Shown here piece by piece: positions 1 through 10,583 of a stretch of 64,000 bases of DNA. Under the pieces are notes generated by a model that saw nothing but the letters and a program-made list of their open reading frames with translations, had not been told where the DNA came from and searched no databases. The stretch's first letter is position 1. Every line of letters begins with the position of its first letter. Both the position numbers and the translations under genes were made by a program. The stretch comes from Roridomyces roridus (Eukaryota; Basidiomycota; Agaricomycetes; Agaricales; Mycenaceae): assembly GCA_029378245.1 (NCBI GenBank), contig JARKIF010000025.1:558001-622000 (forward strand). Reading direction: 5' to 3'.

Positions 1-568
1 GTCCACTCTGCACACAAAAAGCTTGCAACTGGCTTGGGGCGATATCTCTGCATCCCTCGACGTGGTCTCCAAGTACCTACACGTTTTGGGATCCGACTTG
101 GAATCTTTGCAGTTCGTGGACCTCAATGACGAAGGACTGAGCAAGTCTATCTGCTTTTTATTTGCTTCATACGACTGATATACGGCTGTTACAGACGCGC
201 TGTCGAACCTGGATTTCAGTGCAAGCGTCAACCTGGTACACCTGTCCGTCGACGGGGGCGTCTACTATGACGAGGGCACCGGAGTAGCTTCGGTCTCTCC
301 GATGTTAGCGCCCCTACTATCCAACGTGGCGAGGCATACACGCCTTCAAACCCTCCAGTTGTACGTGGACTGGGAGTTTGAATGCGACACGACACTGTGG
401 CTCCCGCCATCACGACTCGGAGAACTGTTGCGAACGGACCCATTTACGTCTATCCACACGATACGCCTCAGCTGCGTCTTCATTCATGCTTTTGAGGATG
501 TGCGAGACTCAATCATAGCCACGTTACAGACGGGCCTTTCGGACAGTCGGGTCATATGCGACCTTTGA
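1..568 (+). CDS. 3' end of an LRR/F-box-like protein gene (5' partial)
   Basis: The reading frame is open from base 2, is interrupted by an intron that fits best at 145-219 (GT...TTTCAG, phase kept), and ends with TGA at 566-568. The translation has leucine-rich stretches such as SASVNLVHLSVDGG, HTRLQTLQLYVDW and SIHTIRLSC, spaced like the degenerate LRRs of agaric F-box proteins. It ends in ...SDSRVICDL. The F-box itself would lie upstream of the window, so the class is an inference. The next gene, an F-box protein on the other strand, is convergent with it (148 bases between stops), and the two may belong to one expanded family. A role in substrate recognition for ubiquitin ligases would be usual for the family but is not shown here. 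Confidence 0.6.
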
Positions 569-716
569 TGCTGTGATCCTCCCAATGTAAGTCTGTTTCT
601 CGGACTCGATCTCCAATGCTCATTTTAATAAATAAAATAGCCCATGATCGTCCCTCTTGAAATCATCTTTAGTTACTCCAGAATGTTTCGATAGCTATGG
701 ACGACTTGAATTACGG

Positions 717-2348
717 CTAATAAAGATGCACCTCAATTTGAACGCCCGGCAAAGCAGCCATCGCCGTGTGCTTAAACTTCTCATATTCATTCTGCCACAC
801 CATCGCATGCGACCCATCATCCCTCCCACGCGGCAACTCCTCCAGATACAAAGCAAAGTCAGCCCGCCGCAGCGCAGGCAACAGAGCAAGCCATGTCAAC
901 GCCGCGCGCCCCATACCGCCCGTCCAACATGTAATCGTCACCCCATGGACGCAATACAGAGAGCGTGCGATCGCAGTTGCCTCGTCGTCTATGAAGAAGC
1001 AGTGTTCCGCAGCAAGGCGAGCGCCCCGCCAACCACCCACGTGGTGCGGGATGAGATTCCCGTCTCTGATTTCGAGCGCGAGGTTGACCGGGAGTAAATC
1101 CGCGGGCCATTGTGCGATCAGGCGAAGTACGGGGCTGAGAGTACGGAGACGCTCAGCTGCGCTGGGGTAGATGGTGAAATGGAGCACAGAGAGTGAGGGA
1201 GAGGAGCCCAAGGCTGCCATCGCGCGCTCGATGTTCGAGATTCCGTCGGCGTGGAGTTCTCGGAGGCCTGGATGAACGATGGGTTGGATCGCCTCTAGGG
1301 CGAGTGGCGCAGTATCATGATCCAACACGTATTGGAATTTCTTGAGTGCAGGATGGCGGAGGAGAAAGGCGGTCCAATCATCGGGAGCTATTCCATCGGA
1401 AACGACGAGCGTTGCCAACGCAGGGAATTCCAGCGTTCGCAAAAGAGAGGAGAGCAGCCGTGCGGAGATCGGGCTTGCTGAGAGATCGAGAGTATCGATG
1501 GTGTTGCCATTGAAGACGAACAGAGTGAATTCCGAGGGCGAATGCATCGAGACCGAGTTGATGTTATACACATGCATTGAGACCGAGTCGTTTTGAACGT
1601 AGTGCAGACGAAGTTCACTTGGGTAGGGAGGCACCGTGCATGGCAAACGCGGCGGCGGCGTTTCCGCTCGAATGTTTTGTTTTCGGAGGGAGATCCTCTG
1701 CATCAACGGTGGGACGGGGGGTTGTGGCTTTTTATACCAGTTCCAACCAGCGACGTCAACGGCGTGGCCACCGTACAATGCGCCTCGCAAGATAACGACC
1801 ACCTTGCCTGCGGGCACTTTGAGAGCCATGGCAGACAGGGCGCCGCAGAATTCATGCAGGATCCTCCATTGCGACCGCAACGGTTCGGGCACGGAAGTAT
1901 CGCGCTCGTACGCAGTGGAGAGGTCCCCGTCGAATGCGAGGTCCACTCGACCAAGGGTGTCCGATCTGCTGATGATATGCCGGAGTGCTGCCAGCCCACG
2001 CTGAATGCCAAGATCGGTGTCAAAATGACAGCCGAGCCGATCTGCCCTGAGGGCCGTGCCTGAAAGCAGTAACGCAGGCAGCGCGGCGGACTTGACTTGT
2101 AGCTGAGAGTGCGATTCAGCCAAGGACGGGATTTGGTGACGTGCGAGATGAAGGTGGATGCAGATGATATTGAAGACTTTGCACACCCTCGCGGCACGCA
2201 GAAGATCGTCGTCGTCGATGACAAGAGAGAAGATTTCGTCCCAGAGCTCCACCGGCAGTAAATCCTGGGCCAAGAGATTGGCTGCGGGTACCTTCTGTCG
2301 CGGAGCTGAAGTGAACGAGTTGGCGAGAAAGTCCTTGAGTGAAGGCAT
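717..2348 (-). CDS. F-box protein, single exon, 543 aa
   Basis: This is one long uninterrupted frame from ATG at 2348 to the stop at 717-719. Residues about 28-62 read as an F-box (LLPVELWDEIFSLV, then DLLRAARVCKVFNIICI), the short helical motif that binds Skp1 in SCF ubiquitin ligases. The rest is an LRR-like C-terminal half with segments such as IDTLDLSASPI, FPALATLVVSDGI and HPGLRELHADGI. In such proteins the C-terminal half usually recognises the substrate; here the substrate is unknown. A short direct repeat of NDSVSMHVYNINSVSMH type is visible near residue 250. There is no signal peptide or membrane span. The F-box call is from the motif and is fairly secure; the function beyond that is open. 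Confidence 0.8.
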   Translation of the reverse strand: MPSLKDFLANSFTSAPRQKVPAANLLAQDLLPVELWDEIFSLVIDDDDLLRAARVCKVFNIICIHLHLARHQIPSLAESHSQLQVKSAALPALLLSGTALRADRLGCHFDTDLGIQRGLAALRHIISRSDTLGRVDLAFDGDLSTAYERDTSVPEPLRSQWRILHEFCGALSAMALKVPAGKVVVILRGALYGGHAVDVAGWNWYKKPQPPVPPLMQRISLRKQNIRAETPPPRLPCTVPPYPSELRLHYVQNDSVSMHVYNINSVSMHSPSEFTLFVFNGNTIDTLDLSASPISARLLSSLLRTLEFPALATLVVSDGIAPDDWTAFLLRHPALKKFQYVLDHDTAPLALEAIQPIVHPGLRELHADGISNIERAMAALGSSPSLSVLHFTIYPSAAERLRTLSPVLRLIAQWPADLLPVNLALEIRDGNLIPHHVGGWRGARLAAEHCFFIDDEATAIARSLYCVHGVTITCWTGGMGRAALTWLALLPALRRADFALYLEELPRGRDDGSHAMVWQNEYEKFKHTAMAALPGVQIEVHLY

Positions 2349-2552
2349 TGCTGGGCAGGATTCAGAGCGAGGATGGTGGTGGTTCCGGTGAGAGGTGGAA
2401 TGAGGTGGAATGTCACTGTCAGTTGACTGTCAATGTCGCCTGAACTCACTAGTCATGATGGATGACTCACGCTGAATTCAAACACCGCTCCAAGTCCGCT
2501 GGAGGATATGCCTTCCTCATCTCAAATGGCTTAGATGCCGACCCCTGACCGT

Positions 2553-2634
2553 GGCCTTGTGGTCCAGAGGCAAGATACTTGCTTTGGGCTTTGTAGTAAC
2601 TGCAAGTGACCTGGGTTCGATTCCCAGCAAGGCC
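2553..2634 (+). tRNA. tRNA-Pro (anticodon TGG) with a 12-base intron
   Basis: The acceptor stem GGCCTTG (2553-2559) pairs perfectly with CAAGGCC (2628-2634). The D arm is GTCC...AGAT, the anticodon stem is CTTGC (2578-2582) with GCAAG (2602-2606), and the T arm is CTGGG-TTCGATT-CCCAG. The anticodon TGG is at 2585-2587. A 12-base intron (2589-2600) lies one base after the anticodon, the canonical eukaryotic position. A and B box promoters are intact and a T-rich stretch follows the gene. CCA is not encoded. An alternative reading with anticodon TTG would break the seven-base loop, so proline is preferred. Confidence 0.9.
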
Positions 2635-2850
2635 CACTCCTTTCCTTTTTGGCCACGTCTGAGCCAAGCACCTGGACCCTTCATCACTACATTCTCGCAT
2701 CTATTGCCTGCATTCAATGGCAGCGGCTTGCTTACTCCGGCATTCAACCGGCATTTGAGTCACCGATCATGTCGGACCGCCGGCCGCGCAGCAGCTGTCG
2801 CCCCTTGCGACGACATCCTTGAGCGGCGAGTTCCCCACCTCGTTCAGCGG

Positions 2851-4719
2851 ATGCTTCCCATTCAAACCCTGCCGGCAGTCTTCGCCGCGACGCTTGTCTC
2901 CGGCCTTTCCACATCGTCCCAAATCCCGCTCCAGTATGCCCCCAAAATCGACGGCGCCTGGGAGAATCTCGGCCTCAAACCTTCCCCAAATGACACGGCG
3001 CCTCTCATTTTCGACACAGTGAACTCTCTCCTCCAGCACTGGCCCAACACGCGTTATCGTAACGGTAACTCCGCCTTACTTCTAGCTCGCATCTCCCTGT
3101 CTTCATCTACAGACAGGACACACCGTCGTCCCTGGAACGATACCCATCGGCACTCTGCTCTACCACGGCCGTGCGGACTCCAGCCTTCCCGACGCTCCGG
3201 ACTGGACTGCAGTCGATCCAGAGCACTCGTTCCCCTTCTGCGGCAGTCCCGGGCTTCTCAACGGGAATGCGAGTGCACCAGGCTGCTGGCATCTCACGAT
3301 TGCGGTGACGCGCCCTCTCAAGGTTCTGTACTTTGACGGCTCGAGTGCGGTGAATATGAAGTTTGGGACGCTGGATTCGCAGGACTTGTTGTTGTGGGGT
3401 GAGGTGCGGCCTGATATGTGGCTTGCAGAGCGTAAGCGGATTGATGGGTTGTGTGCCTGGGGGAAGCAGTTGGGCGTTGACGCGTATGTCAGGTGAGCAT
3501 CGTGGATTATTGTCTCGCACACCAAGCACTAATTAGAGCTGTAGAATGGAGATGGATTTGTGAGCACCTTTTCAAATTTACATGCCACGTTTATCCAGAT
3601 GTCGCCGCAGCGAAGTCATGCTCTGTGATTTTCACTCTGGCGTCAAACTCGTTTCGGCAGACTATCTCACAGGCTGGTGGCCCAGCCGCATGCCCCCTCC
3701 CGCCTTCGATCTCTCCGCACCTCCGCCCGCTTCAATACCCGAAGACCTCCGACGCATCATGGAAATTGTAAGCCTCGAAACCGTCCGCGGGGGTTCATGG
3801 CACAACAGGTACCCGGGCGACACGCGCATCAGTCTGGACCTCAGCAAGCTCGTCTCGTTCTACGACACCGAACTCGTACCTTCCCTCATACCTCACCGCA
3901 CGCAGACGGAGAGGTGGGACCACCGTCTGCAGAATATCTCTACCGAGGACGTGGAGGCCGTCACAGCACGTGTACGCGCCGTGTTATCAGACGAAGAATC
4001 CGAGAGCGTGGGCAGTGGGGTGGATTGGAAGACGCTCTACCGCGTTGTGGTAGATCGCTACGCAGATCGTCTCGAGCTCCTTCAACATCTCCTTCACACC
4101 CTCCCTCCCTCGACAGAAATCGAACAACACGCGCGGACGGTACAGATGCAGCTCCGGATCATGCTCGCGGTTTACATCCCCGCGGGCTTGCGTCCCTCTG
4201 AAAATGAGGGTGATAGTACGTGGGCGGCACCCGTATGGCGTGCGTGCGCCACGAGACATACCGCACCCATTCACGAACTCCTCTCGCTCATACCCTCGGA
4301 AAGAACTCTCCTCAACGCGCTGGACGGGACGCAGCGCGAGATTTGTCGGGTTGTTGTGGGGATGTGGGAGCGTGGTGTGCGCGCGGGGCTTGATATGCTC
4401 TTTCCGTCCGAGTCCCCCGTGGCACTCGACCCCGGCGTGATTCTCCGCAAATGGAAAAGAGACGCAGACGCTCTCGTAACGTGGCTCGATTGGAGCGTGT
4501 GGGTCAAGTGTTTGCCTGCGTGTGGCCCTGAGGTACGTGTGGCCAGGCTCTTAGTTCGATATGACTGACTAAACGCTCGCACTGTAGGAAATGTGCTACC
4601 TCCCGACATGGCCTTACTTCTTTCGGCGCTTGGATGATTCGGAGGATGATCCCGAGTTTAGCTGGAAGAGGCCGCAGCCGAGGTGTGTTAGACAGGTTGC
4701 ACCGTATGAGAGGTTGTAG
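2851..4719 (+). CDS. Conserved fungal protein of unknown function, 556 aa, five exons
   Basis: The model starts at ATG 2851 and removes introns 3065-3116, 3493-3544, 3560-3598 and 4533-4587; all junctions keep frame and the coding length is 557 codons. The start is chosen because it opens a hydrophobic N-terminus (MLPIQTLPAVFAATLVSGLS) that looks like a secretion signal. Landmarks are GTIPIGTLLYHGR, FPFCGSPG, LKVLYFDGSSAVNMKFGTLDS, CDFHSGVKLVSADYLTGWWP, SWHNRYPGDTRISLDLSKLVSFYD and a C-terminal CYLPTWPYFFRR. I do not recognise the family. The third intron (39 bases) is short and could be placed differently. The gene starts 216 bases after the tRNA on the same strand. Confidence 0.7.
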
Positions 4720-5221
4720 CTGCGGGTGCAGGTCCCAGTAACTTACTTGTTTTATACGCCGATGTAATCTGAGGAGCTTCGGAATATTTGCTTCGCGGGC
4801 AGTGAGGTGTGCGAAAAAGAAAGGATTCGACGATCCGAGGATCAAACGGGTGTATCTGGATGCATCGACTTGTCGCTTTCCTGTGGCCGAGGCAAAACCA
4901 TCTGTGTCGAAAGATTCAGACAAGGGTTCTGTTCTGAACAGCCAATTGCAAAAACACACAAAAAGTCGGCCTGGGTCAAGATAAGTAGCCAGTGTGAGAA
5001 TGTTGAATCTACTCTTTTGTACAGGGTCGACCCAGTGGCCCTCCTCCACGCACGATGTGATGCGAGGGCCAAGGCGCTGCGATTTGCGATTACTGAATTC
5101 CACTCCGAATACTTTGACGGACTGTAAGATTGGGCGAGCCGTTAATTCGTCATAATCATTAGTTAATAGTAGGTTGTCTATCTACATATGCATCTCTGTC
5201 AAAAAAACAGGTAACGTCCTG
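4720..5221. other. Intergenic, no gene seen
   Basis: AT-richer sequence after the stop of the unknown gene. The open minus-strand frame that crosses 4504-5103 overlaps coding exons of that gene and has no family features, so it is not called. Confidence 0.5.
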
Positions 5222-7644
5222 TCAACTCTGTCCACTGTCTTCTATTTCAAAACTAGGCGCCGATTCCTCAAGTGCGGCCACTCGGAAATCTTTGTCGAGC
5301 GCGGGCCAGAGAACCTTCCTCCACTTATTGTTATTGAAATCCCAGCCACGAGCGAGATATTCATGAGGCGACACAATTTTGGGGGGGCCGGTGCAAGGTT
5401 GTTCGGATGGTCCCACGAACTTGCGGAGGATTGCGTTGAATTTCTTCGCAGGTGATGCAGCTGCTTGCACGAGCTGATTTTCGTCCGCTTTATTCACCTG
5501 GGCCACAGATAGGGATATGGTTCCGGGCTTTGATTGAGCTTGAATTATATCAGCCCAAATTCTCCACGTGGAAGTGAGCATAGGGCCCACCGCTGGATGC
5601 CTGGGGGGTTACATCAAACTCGACTTCTTTCTGTTCAAAGATTTGAAGTTTTTCCGTCGTGTGGACGTCGTCCAAGTAGCTCTGTGATTGTTTGGAAGAA
5701 GTAAGGTGGGATTAAAGGAAGAGGGAGACCGACACTAATGAGCACCAGGATACCACGTATCTGTGCTTTGGACGATGGATCGGATATCCACATCAATACT
5801 TGGTTGCGGTTGACGAAGGATACTGGAGGAAGTGGTGGTTGACCCGAAGGCTTGAAGGCGAGTCAGCTCACACACAGAATATCATTGCAATTTATTCGCC
5901 GCGTACCGCTGAGCGGAAATTGACCCCCATACCGACTTTCACTTCCAAAGGGAGGGGCTCCGAGTTGCGGGTGGAGCTGAAGCACACTTCCCGTGGTTGA
6001 AACGAGATGTTGTAAGAAGAGTAAGATTCGTCCGCGTCTTCTTCGTCACCCCACTCTTCTCCTTCCTCCCACTTGACAAGACACTTGGGCATGGCCTGAA
6101 TATACACATTTCAGTGATACACCGTCATATAAACCAAAGCACAGACTTTGTTATCCGCAGCTTGCGTTGTGGTATTGTTGTTCTCGTCATAAGAGAGGCC
6201 TACAGTTCCAAGGGGACTTCCTTGGGAAAATCCGGCAGCGGCTTTGAGTCCCCATTGAGTCCCATGATATATTCCGTAGGTATAGGTCTTCTCGGGCTGT
6301 TCGAACCCACGGGGTAGACTAAACATGTTGAGATAATTAAAATGATACAAGAATATATGCGCGGGCTCACAATTGGCGGTCAGCAAACGACTGCCCTCGA
6401 TGGGCGACGAAGCCGATAGAGGCATAGGAACGATCCACTTGGGCTTCGCGTGGTCGTGCCTCTATTTTGAAATCCACAAGAGAAATGAGTTCTGGTCTTG
6501 ACAATGGTTTCGAAAAATCCTTGTGGTCTATCGGGGTTTCAGGGTCACCGTCGACTATGAACTGTCACAATAGACATTAGGCATGGCCGCATGGGAGACA
6601 ATGAGATAAATCATCCCGCGTACCTTGTACGCGTAGACGACGGCGACATTGTACACGCCATGGGCGAGTTTGATGCGAAGTTTGAGACTTGTTCGGTGGA
6701 GTGGAGGAGGCCGCTCGTCCATCACAGACGGTTCGCCACTGCCATCTCCACCATCTCCCCCTCCATTAGCCTCTCCACTGGCATCGCTTGAGTCTGAACG
6801 ACTGTTATTGGGACCCGCATTGTCCCCGGCGCCGACACTGGCATCTCTCCCATCTCCACTGACATTGTTTGAATTTGAACTACCGTTATCGACTCCCAGA
6901 GGGGCCGGACTTCCCTCATCACTACCATTCGCATGTTGAATGCTGTGTAATGTCAAGCTTGGGTCAGAGGATACACGATTGAATTCACGTACAGAGCGCT
7001 CAAGGCAGGATTGTCGCTAGGCGGCCGAATCATAACAGGAAATCCCGAAACCTCGGCGAGTTCCTGGGCCATAGCAGTAATGCGAGGATCATTCCATCCG
7101 AAGAGTGCTAACGCTGGTTCTTGCGGGGAAAGCATACATGCCAAGGGCCCGTAGCACCCACTCCCACGAATCGAGGCGAGGACAGAGCCATCCCAATTAT
7201 GTTCGATCCACTCTGCGGCGTCTGCAGGTTCGTGGGCGGATACCAGAAATGTAGCCTGGGCACTGTTGGACTTGACGAAACACTGGTCTTCGGTTGTGAA
7301 GGAGGTGCAATCCATGTCGGGTCTGTGATGAAACAGAATACATCAATGAAGGCTCAGGATGCTCGGGTGGAATGACTTGCTCCGGTTCGTGTTCTTGATC
7401 CAGATAGGGGGATATGATTGTGAAGGTTCCCTCAGTGTCTTCCAGTTCAGGGCTTTGCGAGTTGACCCGTGGAATACTTTGCAGCAGAATACATCAATGG
7501 AGGCTCAAGATGCTCGGGTGGAATGACTTGCTCCGGTTCGTTTTCTTGATTCAGATGGGGGGATATGATGATACGCCTGCAAAATGAACACGCTAGGAAT
7601 ACGTGAAATTTCGCGATTTCTCTTATAACCAACAGTAGTATCAT
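5222..7644 (-). pseudogene. Degenerating multi-exon gene of an agaric-expanded unknown family
   Basis: Successive minus-strand coding blocks can be read from about 7644 down to 5222. They include an acidic/Pro block (PHLNQENEPEQVIPPEH), a block with AEWIEHNWDGS and ELAEVSGFPVMIRPP, a low-complexity Gly/Ser/Asn block, a block with SLVDFKIEARPREAQVDRS and IGFVAH, a block LVKWEEGEEWGDEED, and a C-terminal block with HEYLARGWDFNNNKWRKV and LWPALDKDF. They look like exons of one gene of a large unknown agaric family. A one-base frame change near 5585 joins the last two blocks badly, and an internal tandem duplication lies at 7334-7570, so I call it a pseudogene. A block at 7415-7480 is closely related to part of the gene at 19.6-20.9 kb. 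The exon joins were not all solved. Confidence 0.45.
7334..7570. repeat. Tandem duplication, two units of about 86 bp, period 151 bp
   Basis: Unit one is 7334-7419 and unit two is 7485-7570. Both begin CAGAATACATCAATG and end GGGGATATGAT, with only scattered substitutions. On the minus strand each encodes an acidic EPEQVIPPEH-type segment of the gene above, so this is a recent intragenic duplication. The 65 bases between the units match 19808-19873 closely. Confidence 0.8.
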
Positions 7645-7971
7645 CTCACGAGAGCGCTAGTGCTGAGCCCAGAAGCAGCTAGTAGGATTACGATGCATGG
7701 TGTACTGTACGGGTCGAAGGGGAACCTAAGATGACTGACGGACCCACTCCGAAACACGTAGGAGTTCGTTGATAAGCATGGAAATTGACTGCCCTTGAAA
7801 ACGCGCGTTTTGCACGATTTCAGAGGTAGTATCCTAGCTAAGTCATCTCAGTACAAGACTGATGTTGAGCCCAGAGACAGTCAGTGTGGTGGATACTTAA
7901 GAGTACTGTACGGGTTGAAGGGTATTTACCTGAATATGACCGACGGGCTCACTCCGAAACATGTAGGAGTT
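7631..7971. repeat. Diverged tandem duplication, two units of about 140 bp
   Basis: Units at about 7631-7768 and 7829-7971 share TGAGCCCAGA, GTACTGTACGGGT and CACTCCGAAACA(C/T)GTAGGAGTT in the same order. They lie just upstream of the decaying gene and have no coding capacity that I trust. Confidence 0.65.
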
Positions 7972-8642
7972 GTGGATACCTGCTCTACCAATGGGATACA
8001 CCAATTAAACAAGTTCTTAACCGTTGTACGATTGTCAGCCGTTCGAACCTTGGTGCAAGTGCAATTCGGAGGTTCGGAAGTTCACGGGATGATGGGCAAG
8101 TCGGCCGAAAAGCCTGAAACATGAGTAGACCGCCGAAGCGGGTCCGAAGGGAGTGACGTAGTTGTCATCAGCAGTCGGGACAAGGAGGATCCGGGTCGGA
8201 TACTAGTCTTCGAACTAGTATCTGCTGGTATCCGGGACAGGTAGTCGGAGATATGGGTATCGTTCTGGACCTACAACCTATGGGCGTACGTCTGGAGGGT
8301 ATACAATCAAGGGAGAGGTCGGATACGACTTCACTAAAATCAGTCGAGTCATGGATCAATGTTGGAGTCACGGATCGACAGGTCCGCCACGCGGAATCAT
8401 GGCTTGGCACACCGGCCGTACACGATGCCGGTTCTAATCAACCAATCAGGGTGTTTCCATTCCAGATACCAAGGACATTTCTAATTATGGCGCCATTCGT
8501 TTGTACTATCATATGATTCTCGGACCTGTATAAAGTAGATAGAGTGCTACCCAAGAGGGCAGCGGATACTTCCCCCACTAGCAAGCTACCAGCTGCGATC
8601 AAGGGTTTTGTCCGAGGCTTTCGACGGTGCATTGCGTAGTTA

Positions 8643-8738
8643 CAGGGTTTCCTGTAAATAATGTCAAACGTCATTTTTATTTTTGTGTGATCCCAATAAG
8701 GAAATTCGGTCTCAGCGCCTCTCCTTGACTTCTTCTTC
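8643..8738. repeat. Left 96-bp terminal inverted repeat
   Basis: It matches the reverse complement of 11700-11795 at 94 of 96 positions. The outer 18 bases with the TA target form an internal palindrome. Confidence 0.95.
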
Positions 8739-8786
8739 GCGCCCAGCTCGCTCTGTCCGTCGCTCCGCCACGTACCTGCAACAGTC

Positions 8787-10451
8787 ATGTCGTCCGACTC
8801 TGAGGACGAACTCTCTTTGGGTCAGGGCCCGTCCAAGTCGCGGAGTCTTGTGGATACAATGATAGATGATCTGGCAGATGAGCTGCCACACGGTGCGTGC
8901 GCTGGCCACTGTTCTGCGGCGCGCCTGACTCTCTATGCAGCTGTAAGGAAGTTTGTGGTGAAGACCCCCGCTCTCATCGCCAAGAAACAGAAGGAGAAGG
9001 AGGCCAAGGCGCGCACGGCGAAACGCAAGGCGGCATCAGAGGCGAGCGACGACAACTCGAAGCCCTCGAGGAAGAAGCAGAAAGCAAAGCCCGAGTCGGA
9101 TATTGAGGAGGACCCTGAGGACGAGGCCTCTCCTCCCATTCTCATCACATACCACATCTTCATTCCCAAACCGGCTGCTCCTTCCTCGAAAAGCCAGAGA
9201 CGCACTCCCAAGCCCACGGATGACGACGCGCTTCAGCGAGGACCATTCACTCTCGATGCCGCCGCCTCATACGAGGCCCTTCTTGACGCCATTGCCCTGG
9301 AACTGCCGTGCAAAAAGGACCAGATCAATCGCGGAAAAGTGCAGTGGAAGCCAAAGAAGCCAGCGAACGCGGCCAAGCTACTACTTTCGACCGAGGCTGG
9401 CTATAAGGTCATGCGAACTGAGATGAAAGCAAAGACCAATGCGTCGGCACGGCAAGTATTCCTCTACATGCCGCCTCCCACCAGGCCGACCGATGATCCA
9501 ACGGTGAGTCTTGCCTCCCTAATCCCATTCTCTGGGTTGATCGCCTACTAGCCATGGGACACTGGCGATGAACCTGAACCCGCATTCGACTATTCACAGC
9601 TAGAACCTACTCTGGGCAGCGAATCAATTGCCGCCCAGAAGGTACGATCCGCCTTCTCATCACTTGACGATGCAAACTGACGGACGACACCAGTTGACCT
9701 TCAACAAAGCGACAGCGGAGGAGCGCGCCAAGCTTGAGGAAAAATACCCTATCGGACAGTACGCGGAATTCCCAAACATGCGTGTCTATCGCGTCCCCGG
9801 CGCTGATCCTACCAACGGAATGTGTTTTGAGCTCAATGCCACCCGGATTGGTATCTGGGCTTCAGCCATGGTAAGCAATATGTTTGCAAGTGGAGTGTGA
9901 ATCTGAACGTCCTTTAGTCGCAGGGACAGACAGACGAAAATACTCCACCAATGACGAATCCATTCTTTGACGCTAAGCATCGTATCAAGAAAATCCCCGC
10001 TATCGCCACTGCACCTGCACCCATTGTCCCCGTGGCTCCGCAACCTTCTTTGTCCATGTCCGATCTTCTTATCGCAGCTCTTGTCTCGCAACCCGGAAAC
10101 CCGCTCGCTGGGCTATTTGCCGGCTTGAATCCCGCGGGCTCCGGTGCTCCTGCTCCTGCCCCTGCTCCTGCCCCTGCTCCCGTTGCCGCTGCTCCTGCCC
10201 CACGGCGCTCGGCGCCCTCGTCTCCAGTGAAACGTCACTTTGTGTCGATCACGCAGTTTGGCGAGACGTACAATCTTGCTGACCGTGATATCACTCTTCT
10301 CGAAGAAGTAGGATTCCGTCCGGGAGATAGCACCAAGGAGCAGTTGGACGATGACCTCAAGAGTGTTGGTTTCACCATCTTCAGCTGGCGGCGGATTCAT
10401 AATGCAAACATTGCGTTCAAAGCCGACCTCCGCGCAGGCAAATACGATTGA
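8787..10451 (+). CDS. Second (accessory) gene of the mariner element, 489 aa
   Basis: The ATG at 8787 lies 49 bases inside the left inverted repeat, so the promoter is probably in or next to the repeat. Introns at 8893-8940, 9504-9551, 9642-9693 and 9871-9917 keep frame and give 490 codons including the stop. The protein has an acidic start (MSSDSEDEL), a Lys/Arg-rich stretch with nuclear-signal character (AKRKAAS, PSRKKQKAK), a central globular part (LEEKYPIGQYAEFPNMRVYRV), an Ala/Pro repeat (APAPAPAPAPA), and a C-terminal helical module (ADRDITLLEEVGFRPGDSTKEQL...GFTIFSWRRIHNANIAFKADL). It has no DDE residues. I do not know its function. Its place inside the inverted repeats makes it element-borne: an accessory transposition or DNA-binding protein, or captured cargo. 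Confidence 0.8.
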
Positions 10452-10583
10452 GCGAAGGAAGTTTATGTTTCACTCCTGTTTGTTCTCTCACTGTTGTACT
10501 TGATCGTCCCATTGTTACCATTGCATTTTACTGTCTAGACTGTCGAGTAGGATGTCTTGTACTTCAAATCAAATACGATAATG

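Noticed and set aside
4504..5103. Minus-strand open frame of 199 codons
   Set aside because: It overlaps real exons of the plus-strand gene ending at 4719 and has no recognisable domain.
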